From positions 1,178,001 through 1,242,000 of the forward strand of contig JAJNNX010000004.1 in assembly GCA_023159155.1 (NCBI GenBank): 64,000 bases of DNA. The letters are read 5' to 3'. The notes beneath the pieces are model-generated. The model searched no databases. It was not told where the DNA came from and worked only from the letters and a program-made list of their open reading frames with translations. This document shows, piece by piece, positions 35,926-50,206 of this stretch. Position 1 is the stretch's first letter, and every line of letters starts with the position of its first letter. A program made the translations under genes and the position numbers. Source of the stretch: Ustulina deusta (taxonomy: Eukaryota > Ascomycota > Sordariomycetes > Xylariales > Xylariaceae).

Positions 35926-36506
35926 GTTTGGGTGTCGACAAAGAAAATGCATTGATTAGAGCTGGGTAGGAAAATTGAGTCAAAGTGGAATGGGTATCGG
36001 ATCATCTACAGCAGCACAGGCGTTTTGGGAGGTTGATTAATGGAAACTCGATAATAGTGGCATCTGTGAGCGGTCTGGCGTTGGTACTACACGGGATATG
36101 GAATGGCGGGGGATCGGTTCGAAAAAGTAAGATATGACGGATTGTACACGATTTTATGATTTTTTTGGCCAGGACATAGGGAAAAGGTTGGGGGAAAATA
36201 GAATTCAAGGTATTTGATTGTCGAGAAGGAAGAATCTCCGGGCCGCGTGACGCTTAGTTATGGCGAAAGGTCATGTTTCATGATATGCTTGGTGATTCAA
36301 TTTGAGGACTATCGATGGTATAATGAAAAAACACATAGATTCTTTCCAGTCGTGACATCTTGAAAATCTACCTTCATATATGCGGACTCGCGAGAAACGT
36401 GTTTGGTTCAACCAATGAATGCGCTCTATCTAGAGTTATGAGACATTGTTGCATAAATTATCTTTCGTCAGGTACTAAGGTACCGAGGTACTCTACCCTA
36501 TATGGA

Positions 36507-36588
36507 TATTTCCATTGTGACAATGCAGAGAAGGTAGTGCGCAAATCTGCGGGTCTCAGGTACTGTAGGTCCCGCTACAATGGAAATA
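36507..36588. repeat. 12-bp terminal inverted repeats enclosing 58 bp
   Basis: TATTTCCATTGT (36507-36518) and its exact reverse complement ACAATGGAAATA (36577-36588) bound an 82-bp unit. It is the size and shape of a very small MITE, but no clean target-site duplication is visible. Chance is possible. Confidence 0.6.
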
Positions 36589-36970
36589 ATGAACCAATTA
36601 GAACGCGACACGGGATGAAAGTCCCCCGCTAAACATGTCACCCCTGTCAGGTCGCGACAGTCGCTACTCATCGCGTTAGAACATTTAGGTACCTATTACA
36701 ACTGGCATCCTTTGATTCCAATACTGGAGTGACTCGTAATATTGCAATCTCAACACATCACCATTTCCATACCTCCTGAGCGACCGTGCCGACCGACGGC
36801 ATTGTACAGAAGGACATTCCCACAACAGCCCACGCTCTTTTGCGCCTCGATTTGTATTCATCTATTACCTATCTAATTCACCGCCGACCTTCTTCCTTCC
36901 TCTCAGGCGTCGTGTGCTCTGTCTTGATACCCCGATTTGCTATCCCTGATAATGCGAGATATGCCATCCA

Positions 36971-36980
36971 CTCTATAAAT
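36971..36980 (+). promoter_or_regulatory. TATA-like element upstream of the dynein gene
   Basis: CTCTATAAAT lies 30 bp before the chosen ATG (37010). It is close enough that, if used, the leader would be very short or transcription would start almost at the ATG. Confidence 0.35.
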
Positions 36981-37009
36981 CAGCGCGACAACCTACACCC
37001 GCCGACAGG

Positions 37010-40000
37010 ATGGAAGCTGCAGTATCGTCTCTCAGCTCCGAAGGCGCTGGAGCGAACGGCGTCTCCTCCCCTCCCTTCAACATCATCGACCCCAAAATCA
37101 TAGTCGAGCACTTAGCTTCAGTTGTCAGTATCGCGCTTGGAGCTACCCGCGTCGAACTCGAGCAGCCTGGAAGCCTTCTTTCGGGCGAAACCTACCCAGA
37201 CACTATTCATCGATGTAGTCGTTTTGCGACCGACACCCAAGTAGCCTTATACATACAAAAAGACGTCGCGCCCCTGGAAGACATTCCAGATGGGCCGGCC
37301 GATAATGGTGGGTCATCACCATGACTGTCTCATGTCGCCGTCGCCGTAATGTTGATTTTCACTAACTTGTGGACTATGTAGTGCCCGTCTCATACACGTA
37401 TACGATCACTTCTGAGATCTCCTCGTCCCCTACCACTATTGCCTATCTTGCGCTGTTAAAACGTCCTCAAGCTATCGACCCCTCGCTTCCTTTGACCTCA
37501 CAGATCCAGATCCAGACCCTGCCGGGCACTGCTTCCTTAGCTAGCCTTGTTGCTGAGCAAGGGCCTTCTACTTCTCCTTTCGAAATCCTCCACTCCATCG
37601 TTCATAATGCGCTGGCGCCTTATTTTGATGCCAATACCAAGATCTCTCAGACTGTCAATGGCGTTAGAAACCGAGCAGACGTGGACGCAAAAACGGGTAT
37701 TCCTGTCACCAAGAAGCGGATGACTGAACTTGAGCTGAGTTTGCTACACCTCCAACAGAATGTGGAGATTCCGGAGCTGTCACTATCCTTCCACCCGATT
37801 GTGCAAACGGCTTTGGATGATGCCACTGCCCGCAGTGTTCGGTCCTCCACCGACTTAATTCCAGCTCACCTCCTCGGTGATAGCACTTTTATGAACAACT
37901 TACAATCGACCGTCAACAGCTGGATTAAGTCTATCCAGGCTATCACAAAGCTGACTCGGGATCCTGTGACGAGGACGGCAACGCAAGAGATTAACTTTTG
38001 GTTGTCGATGGAATCTGCATTAGAGGGTATTGAAGCTCAGCTGAGGAGCGAAGGCGTCATGCTGACCTTGGAGATTCTCAAGCATGCCAAGCGTTTCCAG
38101 GCAACCGTTAGCTTCACAGCTGATACTGGATTGAAGGAAGCCATGGAAATGGTGCAAAAGTATAACCAGCTTATGCGAGATTTCCCACTGGATGAACTCC
38201 TGTCCGCGACGTCATTGCCCAAGATTCAAGATGCTGTTGCACAGATATTTAGCCATATGAACAAGAAGATGAGGTTCAGCAATTACCCCATCGCCCGAAC
38301 GCTGCATCTGGTTGAAGCCATCTCTTCTGATTTGGAAGACGTTATGCACCGACTTCTTCCCGGGTCAGAGCTAGTTGATCTAGAGTACAAAGATTTCAAG
38401 GGTCTCATGGCTACCGCCGATGAGATTTTTAAATCTTGGGATACTCAGATTAAAGAGTTTACGAATATAGCTCGAGAAACGACTCGTCGAAGACAGGAGA
38501 AATTTATACCTATAAAGGTCATGCCTAAGCATAGTGAGTTGCAGGCACGTTTGAAGTATATCGACAATTTTAGGGACAATCATGAGCAGCTCCAGAGAAC
38601 CATCATTAACGTCCTGGGCCCAAGCTCAACAACTAATGGCCTAAGCGAAGAAATTACAACAAACGGTATCGCTCTTGTCGAAGAGATAGGTGACGTCGAC
38701 GCCGTTGAAGAGGTCAAACAAGCATGGGAGGCATTGAAGAATGTCGATCTACTTGACGTATCTCCTGAAGGAACACAACGATGGGTCAAGGCAGAGAATA
38801 CCTACAATGAACGGACTTCGAGAGTAGAAAATTCCATCATCGCTCGATTACGCGATCGGCTAGCGACGGCGAAGAATGCGAATGAGATGTTCCGTGTTTT
38901 TTCTCAATTCAATGCTCTCTTCGTTAGACCCAAGATTCGAGGAGCCATTGCCGAATACCAAAACCAGCTAATAGACAATGTGAAACAAGCCATAGCAGGT
39001 CTTCATGAGCGATTCAAGCAACAGTATGGTCACTCCGAAGCACACGCTATGGCACAATTGCATGATTTGCCTCCAGTCTCAGGTGCTATCATTTGGGCTC
39101 GTCAGATTGAACGACAACTTGACGGATATATGAAGAAAGTCGAAGATATCTTGGGATCAGACTGGGCTCTCCATAGCGAAGGACAGAAGCTCCAGACAGA
39201 AAGCGAGCTATTCAGGAAGAAACTGAATACTCAAGCGATCTACAAGGCATGGGTGGAAGACGTACAACGGAAACAGATACAGATCTCGGGCCGGCTTTTC
39301 AATATCAACAAGATCAGGGCTGCTAATAATGCCCTGGCACTGTCCGTCAACTTTGATGCGCAAATAATCGCCCTATTTAAAGAGACTCGAAATCTTGGCT
39401 GGCAAAACTTCAATGTACCCCATGCTGTGAACAACGTCGCGAAAGAGGCCAAGCGAGTCTATCCCTATGCTGTTAGTTTGATGGAGAGCGTAAGGACTTT
39501 TGCCCAGACAACCCGACAGATTTCAGACATGTCAGAGGTTTCCATTCTACTCAGTGGCTATCAGAGTGATGTTCACATCCTAATCGCCAAAGGCATTCCC
39601 CTCAAATGGGAAACATTTGTTAATACTTGGGAGGCGTATCAGAAACCAACGCTGCTTCCGAATGGTACTATGGAGCATGCAGGTGGTCGAGGAACAGAGA
39701 GCAAGCACGTTCTGTTTGTTCGGGAGTTTGCTGCAGCCGCCTCTTTACTCCAATCCAAAACGGTGACCCTCGTAAACATCCACGTAAATGTTCAAAAAGC
39801 CTTGGCGGAGTTAGCCACATGCCCATATGAAGCGTCGGAGTTCGAAGCTCGATTGCAGACTATCCAAGCTGCTGTGGATCAATTGAATCTAGAGCAATAC
39901 GTCAATCTAGGGTTCTGGGTTGAGCGGATGAACGAACGCATCAAACGGACGCTCCTCACTCGTCTACAACATGCCATCTCCAGCTGGATCGAAGCATTTC

Positions 40001-43000
40001 AGGACGACACACCTGTTAAGCAAATCGAGGCCCATCGTCGAAAGCAGCTAGCCCCCTCAGGAGAACCGCTCGAGTCAGATGAACCCACGATGAAGCCCTT
40101 GATCCATGAGATTACGATGCGTAACCAAGTCATATACTTAGATCCTCCTCTGGAACATGCCAGAGCTGGTTGGTTCTTGCAACTGCATGATTATATTGGT
40201 ATCGTATGTAACCTACCTAAGATCAAGGCATCAAGGTATCAAATGAGTCTGACGCTGAGCACCGTTGTGCTCGAAGAAGCGCGTTTCACTGACTTGCCAA
40301 GCGACTGCACCGAAATACTTGGCAGAGTCTATGCGTCCATTGAGACTAAACTGCAAGGGATTAGTGAATATGTTGACAAGTGGCTCCAATTCCAGTCGCT
40401 TTGGGACTTGCAGTCTGAACAGGTCTACGAGCTATTGGGCGACGGGCTCTCGAAGTGGCTACAGTTATTACAGGAGATTCGGAAGTCTCGCGCAACTTTT
40501 GACACGTCGGAAGTCAGCCGCACTTTTGGTCATATCACTATTGATTACGGACAAGTCCAGGACAAGGTCAATGCGAAGTACGATCAATGGCAACATGAGA
40601 TCCTTCTTAAGTTTGCAGGGCGTCTTGGTACTCGCATGCGAGAGGTGCACGCCGAGATCGAGAAGGCTCGACGTGATTTAGAGACACAAAGCCTTGAAGC
40701 TACTTCGACTGCGCAAGCTGTGCAATTTATTACCATTGTGCAAGCTTGTAAGCGGCGAGTTAAGGCTTGGGCGCCCGAGGTTGAGACCTTCCGCCAGGGA
40801 CAATCCACGTTGGTTCGAAATAGATATAACCTGCCCAATGACTGGGTAGACGTCCAACAGGTGGATTCGCAATGGGATGCTCTTAACGAGATCCTCGCTA
40901 GGAAGGCCAAACTTGTTCAAGACCAAACAGATGGTCTCAAGGCAAAGATATTGGCTGAAGATCATGTAGTGATGGAGAAGATTGCTGAAATCGGTGCTCA
41001 ATGGAACATAGAAAAGCCCGTTTCGGGCACGATCGCACCCGATGCCGCGTCGGCTACACTCGCTTCCTTTGAGTCTCGCATCACAAAACTCCAGGAAGAT
41101 TTTGAGATGGTCTCTAAAGCAAAGGAAGCCCTCGATCTCCCCCCAAGCCCCGAGTCGTCCCTCGCGATGGTGTTAGAAGAAGTTCATGACTTCAAATCTG
41201 TCTGGGCTGCGCTCTCTACCATCTGGAAGAGTCTTAACGAGCTCCGGGAGACTCTTTGGAGTAGTGTCCAGCCCAGAAAAATACGCGGTTTCATCGATGG
41301 TCTTATCAAGATGACGAAGGAAATGCCTAGCAGAATGCGCCAATATGCCGCGTTTGAACACATCCAGAACATTCTTCGTCAGCACTTGAAAGTGAACAGT
41401 CTTCTGGGCGATTTGAAGTCAGAGGCCATTCGAGATCGCCATTGGACTAAGATCTGGAAAGACATCAAACCTGGACGGCGTTATTCCCCTGTCTCGATGA
41501 CTCTTGGGGATGTCTGGGACCTGAACTTGGTTGCTACTGAGGTCATTGTCAGAGACATTATCACACAAGCCCAAGGTGAAATGGCACTGGAGGAGTTCTT
41601 GAAACAGGTCAAGGAGACTTGGAACAACTATCAGCTTGACTTAGTTGCTTACCAGAACAAGTGTCGTCTCATCCGTGGCTGGGATGACCTGTTCGCGAAG
41701 TGCAGTGAGAATTTGAACTCTTTACAAGCGATGAAACACTCACCATATTACAAGGAGTTTGAAGAGGAGGCCTCCTCATGGGAGGACAAACTCAATCGTG
41801 TGCATGTATTGTTTGACGTCTGGATCGACGTGCAACGTCAATGGGTTTACCTAGAGGGTGTCTTCACCGGTAATGCTGACATCAAGCACCTGTTGCCTAT
41901 CGAGTCCTCAAGGTTTCAAAATATCAACAGCGAATTCATGACGGTGATGAAGAAAGTCTACAAACAACCAATGGTTATGGATGTGCTAAGCATCACGGGC
42001 GTGCAGAAATCATTAGAGCGTCTAGCTGAGTTGCTGAACAAGATCCAAAAGGCACTTGGCGAATATCTTGAAAAGGAACGTGTTTCTTTCCCACGTTTCT
42101 ATTTCGTCGGCGATGAAGACCTTCTAGAAATGATCGGCAACAGCAACGATACGTTGCGCATTGCTAAACACTTCAAGAAGATGTTTGCTGGTCTGACTGG
42201 TCTCGTTATGGACGAAGAGTCCATTATTTCTGGGTTCACCTCGAAGGAAGGTGAAGTTGTCCGCCTCAAGAAAGAAATCTCACTTGCTAAGGTACCAAAA
42301 ATCAATGACTGGCTAGCTCTGCTTGAAAGTGGCATGAAATATTCTCTTGCCGAACTCCTTGCCGAGGCTGTTGAGGCATATACTCCTATCTTTGAGTCTG
42401 ATAGCATTGATCACGCAGCAGTTAATGATTTCATGAATGCATACCCAAGTCAAATCGTGGTGCTTGCAACACAGGTTGTGTGGACCACAGCAGTTGAGAC
42501 CACTTTAGCCGCTGGGGGCAGCGCCCTCCAGTCTTTATTCGACCGAGAAGTTCAGATCCTTAGACTACTTGCGGAAACAGTCCTAGGTGATCTTGAAGTC
42601 ATTCAGCGAAAGAAGTGTGAAGCTCTTATCACTGAGTGTGTTCACCAGCGCGATGTAATTGAGAGACTCGTCAAACTGAATGCGACTTCAACGACTCATT
42701 ACCTGTGGCTGCTGCAAATGCGATATGTCTATGTATCGGAGGGAGACTTTATGCACCGCCTCCATATCAAGATGGCCAATGCGAAGCTCAATTATGGTTT
42801 TGAGTACCTTGGTGTCCCAGACCGGCTTGTAAGAACACCCCTTACGGACCGTTGCTTTGGCACTCTTACCCAGGCTCTCGAGCAGAGACTTGGTGGTTCT
42901 CCATACGGTCCAGCTGGTACTGGCAAGACGGAGTCGGTCAAAGCCTTGGGTGTTCAACTTGGTCGTTTCACTCTTGTATTTTGTTGTGACGATACCTTTG

Positions 43001-46000
43001 ACTTCCAAGCAATGGGTCGCATCTTCCTTGGTATCTGCCAAGTGGGCGCATGGGGTTGCTTCGATGAGTTCAACCGACTAGAAGAGAGAATTCTCTCTGC
43101 CGTATCACAGCAAATCCAAAACATTCAACTTGGCCTCAAGCAAGGTGCTGAAGATGACACAGCTCAGATTGAACTGGTTGGACGCCAGCTCCGCGTCAAT
43201 GCGAACACGGGAATTTTCATCACCATGAATCCTGGCTATGCTGGTCGCTCCAATCTACCTGACAATCTTAAAAAGTTGTTCCGCAGCGTGGCTATGTCGA
43301 AACCCGACAAGGAACTTATCGCAGAGGTTATGCTTTACTCTCAAGGTTTCAACCAAGCTAAACAGTTGTCGAAACAGACTGTACCGTTCTTTGACCAATG
43401 CTCGGCAAAACTGACCAAGCAAGCCCACTACGACTTCGGACTTCGCGCTCTAAAAAGTGTGCTTGTAAGCTCAGGAGGTCTCAAGCGCGCTCGTCTTTTA
43501 GAGTGTGCGGCTGTTATTAGTAAGGAGGAAGTTGTGGAGCCTGAAATAATCGTTCAGAGCATCAGAGAGACTATTGCGCCGAAACTAATTCGGAACGACG
43601 TCGAGATAATGGCTAATATAGAGTCAGATTGCTTCCCTGGTGTCCAGTACGTGCCAGCTAACCTAGTACAACTCGAGCAAGCTATCCGCCGCCTTGCATC
43701 AGAGAGACATCTCGTAATCAATGATACTTGGATGACCAAGGTTCTCCAGCTCTATCAGATTCAAAATATTCACCATGGTGTCATGATGGTGGGAAGTTCT
43801 GGGACTGGCAAGTCTGCTGCTTGGAGGCTGTTGCTAGACGCACTGCAGCAAGTCGAAGGTGTTGAGGGTATTTCTCACGTTATCGACTCTAAGGTCATGT
43901 CAAAGGAAGCTCTATACGGTAATCTTGACTCAACTACTAGAGAGTGGACCGACGGTTTATTCACTAGTATACTACGCAAGATCGTCGACAATCTTCGTGG
44001 AGAAGACTCTAAACGACACTGGATCGTATTCGATGGCGATGTTGATCCAGAATGGGTTGAAAATTTGAATAGCGTGTTGGACGACAACAAACTTCTCACA
44101 CTTCCCAATGGCGAACGTCTCAACTTACCGCCAAATGTCCGTATTATGTTCGAGGTAGAGACACTGAAGTATGCGACGCTAGCTACTGTCAGTCGATGCG
44201 GCATGGTATGGTATAGCGAGGATACTGTTACGCCCCGTATGCTTGTTGCTCATTACCTTGATACCTTGAGATCCGTGGCCTTCGAAGATTTGGACGAGGA
44301 CACTGCTGCCGCAGGCCAAAGTCCGGCGAAGACCTTGCAGATCCAGAGCCAAGTTGCTGATTTACTAAATGCCTACTTAACGACCGATGATTTCATCATG
44401 GATGTTCTCAAGGAAGCTGAGTCTTTCAACCACATCATGGAGTTCACCGTCGCTCGTGTCTTGACAACTCTATTCTCACTGCTAAACAAGGCGGTTAGAG
44501 ATATGATCGAATATAATGCGTCACACGTCGATTTCCCCCTGGATCCTGAGCAAATCGAAGTTTATGTAACCAAGAAGCTTCTACTCGCCCTGGTTTGGGC
44601 TCTGACCGGCGATTGCCCACTCAACGACCGTAAGATCTTCGGTGACAAAGTTGGAGCTCTCGCAAGTTTCGGATCTCCTCCACTAGATGGGACCTGCTCT
44701 CTCATCGATTTCGATGTTTCTCTGCCTCAAGCTGAGTGGACACCGTGGCAGAACCAGGTGCCAGCAATCGAAGTGAACACACACTCAGTCACTCAGACTG
44801 ATGTGGTCATCCCTACCTTGGATACGGTGCGCCACGAGGATGTACTTTACTCGTGGCTTGCGGAACATAAGCCACTTCTCTTATGTGGCCCTCCCGGCTC
44901 AGGCAAAACCATGACTCTCTTTAGCGCTCTTCGCAAACTTCCTAATATGGAAGTCGTGGGTCTTAATTTCTCTAGTGCAACAACTCCGGATCTTTTGATC
45001 AAGACTTTCGAGCAGTATTGCGAGTACAAGAAGACTCTTAACGGTGTTATGTTGTCCCCAACGCAAATTGGTCGCTGGCTTGTCATCTTTTGCGATGAGA
45101 TCAATCTTCCTGCTCCGGACAAGTATGGCACCCAGCGCGCAATCTCATTCCTTCGACAATTGGTTGAACACAACGGCTTCTGGCGCACCTCTGACAAAGT
45201 CTGGGTCACTCTTGATCGGATACAATTTGTTGGGGCTTGTAATCCTCCAACTGATGCCGGACGTACACCTATGGGTGCTCGTTTCCTCCGCCATGCTCCG
45301 CTTATCATGGTTGATTATCCCGGCGAATTATCTCTGCTACAAATTTATGGTACTTTCAACTTAGCAGTCCTCAAGATCATCCCTGCACTACGAGGATACT
45401 CCGAGGCACTTACACAAGCTATGGTTCGATTCTATCTTGAGTCTCAGCAGCGCTTTACGCCCCAAATCCAGCCCCACTACGTCTACAGTCCCCGTGAGCT
45501 AACGCGGTGGGTTCGTGGTGTATATGAAGCTATTCGTCCTCTTGAGGCCCTCTCTGTGGAGGGACTCATCAGAATATGGGCCCACGAGGCTCTTCGGCTT
45601 TTCCAGGACCGTCTAGTTGCCGAGGAAGAACGACAATGGACAGAACAAGCTGTTCACAGAATTGCGTTGGAATATTTCCCAACTATTGACGAACCTAAGG
45701 CGTTAGGTGGCCCTATCTTGTTCTCTAACTGGCTGTCAAAGAATTACGTCCCTGTAGATCGCGAGCAACTTCGTGATTTCGTCAAAGCTCGCCTCAAGAC
45801 ATTTTGCGAAGAGGAGGTTGATGTCCCTCTCATCCTCTTTAACGATGTTCTTGAGCACGTCTTGCGCATTGATCGTGTCTTCCGGCAACCCCAAGGGCAC
45901 CTGATCTTGATTGGTGTTAGTGGAAGTGGAAAGACAACACTGTCGAGATTTGTTGCATGGATGAACGGCCTCAAAGTTTTCCAAATCAAAGTGCATGGTA

Positions 46001-49000
46001 AATACTCGGCAGAAGATTTTGATGACGATCTCCGAGAGGTGTTACGCCGCTGTGGCTGTAAGGGCGAGAAAATCTGCTTTATCATGGACGAGTCTAATGT
46101 CCTGGACTCGGGCTTCCTAGAGCGGATGAACACACTGCTCGCCAATGCCGAAGTTCCTGGTCTTTTTGAAGGGGACGACTTTGCTGCACTGATGACGGCT
46201 TGTAAAGAAGGCGCTCAACGACAAGGGCTGTTGTTGGATTCTCAAGAAGAGCTATACAAGTGGTTTACACAGCAAATTGTCAAAAATTTACACGTGGTCT
46301 TCACAATGAATCCCCCTGAAGACGGATTATCCTCAAAAGCCGCCACCAGCCCGGCCCTGTTCAACCGATGCGTATTGAACTGGTTCGGTGATTGGTCCGA
46401 TCAAGCCCTCTTCCAGGTAGCCAACGAATTAACACACTCTGTTGACTTAGACAAACCAAGTTTTGTGGCTCCTGACAGTATTCCTGTTGCTTATCGTGGT
46501 CTTAACCTACCACCCTCGCATAGAGAAACCATCATCAATTCCATGGTATACATTCATTACTCTCTGCAGCGGTTCAATAGCAAGCTTCAGAAACAGCAAG
46601 GCAAGGTTACCTTTCTCACTCCACGTCACTTTCTCGACTTCGTCGCACAGTATGTCAAACTTTACAATGAGAAACGAGAAGATCTCGAGGAACAGCAGCG
46701 CCATCTTAATGTTGGTCTGGACAAGCTTAAAGATACAGTCGAGAAGGTTCGCGACCTACGAGTCAGCCTTGCTGAGAAAAAAAAGCAACTGGAGGCGAAG
46801 GACGCGGAGGCCAACGAGAAGCTTCAACGTATGGTCGCTGATCAACGCGAAGCCGAACAACGCAAGAATACATCCCTAGAGATCCAGGCAGCCCTCGAAA
46901 AGCAAGAAGCAGAAGTAGCAACCAGAAAAGAGGTTGTCTTAAATGACCTCGCAAGAGCGGAACCAGCCGTTGAAGAAGCCAAAGCCAGTGTTAGCAACAT
47001 CAAGCGCCAGCATTTGACAGAAGTTCGATCTATGGGTTCCCCCCCTCAGGGTGTAAAGCTTGCCATGGAATCTGTTTGCACCTTGCTGGGGCACAAGATC
47101 ACTGACTGGAAGAGCATTCAGGCGATAGTGCGACGAGATGATTTTATTGCAAGCATTGTCAATTTTGACAATGAAAAGCAGATGACTAAGTCTATGAGGA
47201 CAAAAATGCGAACCGGCTACTTGAATAATTCGGAGTTCACGTACGAAAAGGTCAACCGTGCCAGCAAAGCTTGCGGCCCTTTGGTTCAATGGGTAGAAGC
47301 ACAAGTCAACTACTCTGAGATCCTCGACCGCGTTGGGCCATTGCGCGAAGAAGTCGAACAGCTTGAGGAGCAAGCCCTTCAGACTAAGGCCGAGGCAAAG
47401 GCGGTAGAGAACACAATCACTAGTCTAGAAGAGAGCATCGCTACGTACAAGACAGAATACGCCGCTCTCATCAGCGAAACCCAAGCCATCAAAACCGAGA
47501 TGTCTCGCGTACAGTTCAAGGTCGACCGAAGTGTGCGATTACTGGACAGTTTGTCTTCAGAACGAACTCGGTGGGAAGAAGGCAGCAAGTCATTCGAAAC
47601 CCAGATCAGCACGTTGGTTGGTGATGTTTTAGTCGCTGCCGCCTTCCTTGCCTATAGTGGTCTATATGACCAGACATTCCGCAAGTCAATGATGGAAGAC
47701 TGGCTGCACCAACTTCATCTTTCAGGCGTGAGCTTCAAGCCGCATAACCCCATGACGGAATACTTATCTACTGCGGATGAGCGACTCTCTTGGCAAGAAA
47801 ATACACTACCAGTGGATGATCTTTGTACGGAGAACGCTATTATTCTCAAACGTTTCAATAGATATCCGCTCATCATTGATCCATCCGGCCGAGTAACTGA
47901 GTTCTTACAGCGAGAATGCCAAGACCGCCGCTTGACAGTCACTAGTTTCTTGGATGATTCATTCACCAAGCAACTTGAGAGTGCACTACGATTTGGCAAC
48001 CCGATTCTCATACAGGATGCAGAGCACTTGGACCCTATCCTCAATCACGTGCTCAATAAGGAATATCAAAGGACCGGAGGTCGCGTCCTCATCCAGCTCG
48101 GCAAGCAACAAATTGATTTCTCGCCCGCTTTCAAAATATATCTCTCCACACGCGATCCCTCTGCTACATTTCCACCAGACATTTGCAGTAGAACAACATT
48201 CGTCAATTTCACGGTAACTCAGAGCAGTCTTCAGACCCAGTCCCTTAATGACGTTCTGAAGTCTGAAAGACCGGATGTCGATGAGAGAAGGTCTAACCTT
48301 ATCAAACTACAAGGCGAATTCAAGGTGCATCTTCGGCAATTAGAAAAACGTCTCCTACAGGCTCTAAACGAATCGCGTGGCAACATACTTGATGATGACA
48401 ATGTCATTGAGACGCTAGAGACTTTGAAGACTGAAGCTGGAGAGATCACTGCCAAGATGAGCAATACTGAAGGTGTAATGGCTGAGGTGGATGAGATCAC
48501 GCAGCAGTACAGCATTATTGCACGATCTTGCAGTGCCGTATTCGCCATTCTTGAACAACTTCATTATATCAACCATTTCTATCAATTCTCCCTACAATAT
48601 TTCTTGAATATTTTCCATTCCGTCCTCCATGGCAACAAGAATCTCACGAACGAGACCAACCACAATGTCCGGAGAGATATTATCATCCGAGATCTCTTCG
48701 TGACTACTTTCAAGAGAACAGCACTCGGCCTAATCCAGAAGGATCGGATCACTTTAGCCATGTTACTTACTCAAGCGTCCCCATACAAGATGGACAAGGG
48801 ACTCATTGATATTATCCTAGATGACAGGATTGAAGGCAAGGATTTGTCGACCGATATTAACGAGAGAGAAAGCACCTTCGCCCAAGCGAGGAGGCTCAGT
48901 GTATTAAAAGACAAGCTTGAATTGGTGTCACCAGATGCTTGGGAAAAGTTCTTTTCAGAAGAGTTTGCAGAGAACTTCATTCCCCAGATTTGGCAAGCGG

Positions 49001-50206
49001 ACAGTGAGTCGTTTGATCAGGGGCTGTTGTCACTACTCTTAGTCAGGATGTTCCGTCTTGATCGCTTCGTACCCGTCGCTGAGCGCTTCGTCACGTCGGT
49101 TTTTGGGCCTGAACTATTCGACATTGTAGAGGATTTGAAGGGGACTGTCGAAGAAGTCTCATCAACACACCCAATTTCACTCGTTTCGAGTCCTGGTTTC
49201 GATGCCAGCTATAAAGTTGACAACTTGGTGGAACGAATGCGTACTAGGTGCACCAACATTGCCATGGGATCAAATGAGAGTCTTGCCAGCGCTGATAAGG
49301 CCGTCAGCAACGCAGCGCAGGTCGGAAATTGGGTTCTCATCAAGAACGTCCATCTTGCACCCACCTGGCTACAGTCTCTCGAAAAGCGCATGGAATCTCT
49401 CAATCCTCACTCTGATTTCAGATTGTTTCTATCCATGGAATCCAGTCCTAAGATTCCTGTCAATTTACTCCGTGCCTCTCGTGTCCTCATGTATGAGCAG
49501 CCTGCCGGTGTAAGAGCGAACATGAAAGACTCGATATCCTCACTCGCAACCCGAGCGACCAAGAGCCCTGTTGAACGTACTAGGCTATATCTTCTTCTCT
49601 CGTTTCTGCACGCCGTAGTTCAAGAGCGACTACGATATGCCCCCAATCTAGGATGGAAAGGCTTCTGGGAGTTCAATGACAGTGATGTAAGTTGCCCAGC
49701 TATCTTTCACATAGAACCGCGTCTAACGAAATGACCAGTATGAATGCTCAGCTTTCATTATCGATGCATGGCTCGATTTTGTGGCACAGAACCGCTCCAA
49801 CATAGCACCACAAAATATACCGTGGGAAATGATCTGCTACCTCGTTCGCGAGACGTATGGCGGCAAAATCGACGATGAGGGCGATTTCAAACAGCTGACG
49901 TCTCTAGTAAATCAGATTCTGACGCCATCTGCTTATGATATCGGGCACAAGCTGGTGGAAGGGTCTGAGAAGGACGGGCAAGAGTCAAGTTTGGTGGTCC
50001 CGTCGGGCACGTCGCTGCAAGAATTTATGCTCTGGATCCAAAAACTCCCAGAACGCGAACCACCAACGTACTTAGGTCTCCCTGCCAATGCAGAGAAGCT
50101 GCTGCTCGTCGGATTAGGCCGAAGTTTAATCCAGAACCTGAAGAAAGTGACGGAGCTGTTGGACGAGGGTGAGCAGCTTATGACGGAGACTGGGGAGGTT
50201 AACTAA
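37010..50206 (+). CDS. dhc1: Cytoplasmic dynein heavy chain
   Basis: Three exons, 37010-37307, 37382-49686 and 49739-50206, 4356 residues, the normal length for fungal cytoplasmic dynein heavy chain (nudA in Aspergillus, ro-1 in Neurospora). The 74-nt first intron (GTGGGT, branch ACTAAC) and the 52-nt last intron (GTAAGT) are set by frame: the latter joins FNDSD to [11 protein letters not shown]. The tail and linker occupy about 1-1900. Four nucleotide-binding P-loops follow: GPAGTGKT 1942-1949 (AAA1, with CFDEFNRL Walker B), GSSGTGKS 2237-2244 (AAA2), GPPGSGKT 2602-2609 (AAA3), GVSGSGKT 2944-2951 (AAA4). The antiparallel coiled-coil stalk runs about 3198-3506 with the microtubule-binding domain near 3330-3395 between its arms. 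AAA5/6 and the C-terminal region complete it. It is the minus-end-directed motor for nuclear migration and endosome transport. All key motifs are intact. Confidence 0.97.

Larger units (their letters stand above)
35926..37009. other. Intergenic region between FAR1 gene and dynein heavy chain
   Basis: The 3' flank of the FAR1-domain gene and the 5' flank of the dynein gene. It holds a 12-bp inverted repeat pair at 36507-36518 and 36577-36588, and a TATA-like element at 36971-36980. No coding signal seen. Confidence 0.5.

Noticed and set aside
42099..48548. Many antisense and other-frame ORFs of 60-150 codons within the dynein gene
   Set aside because: Shadows of a strongly coding strand; none has independent motifs.
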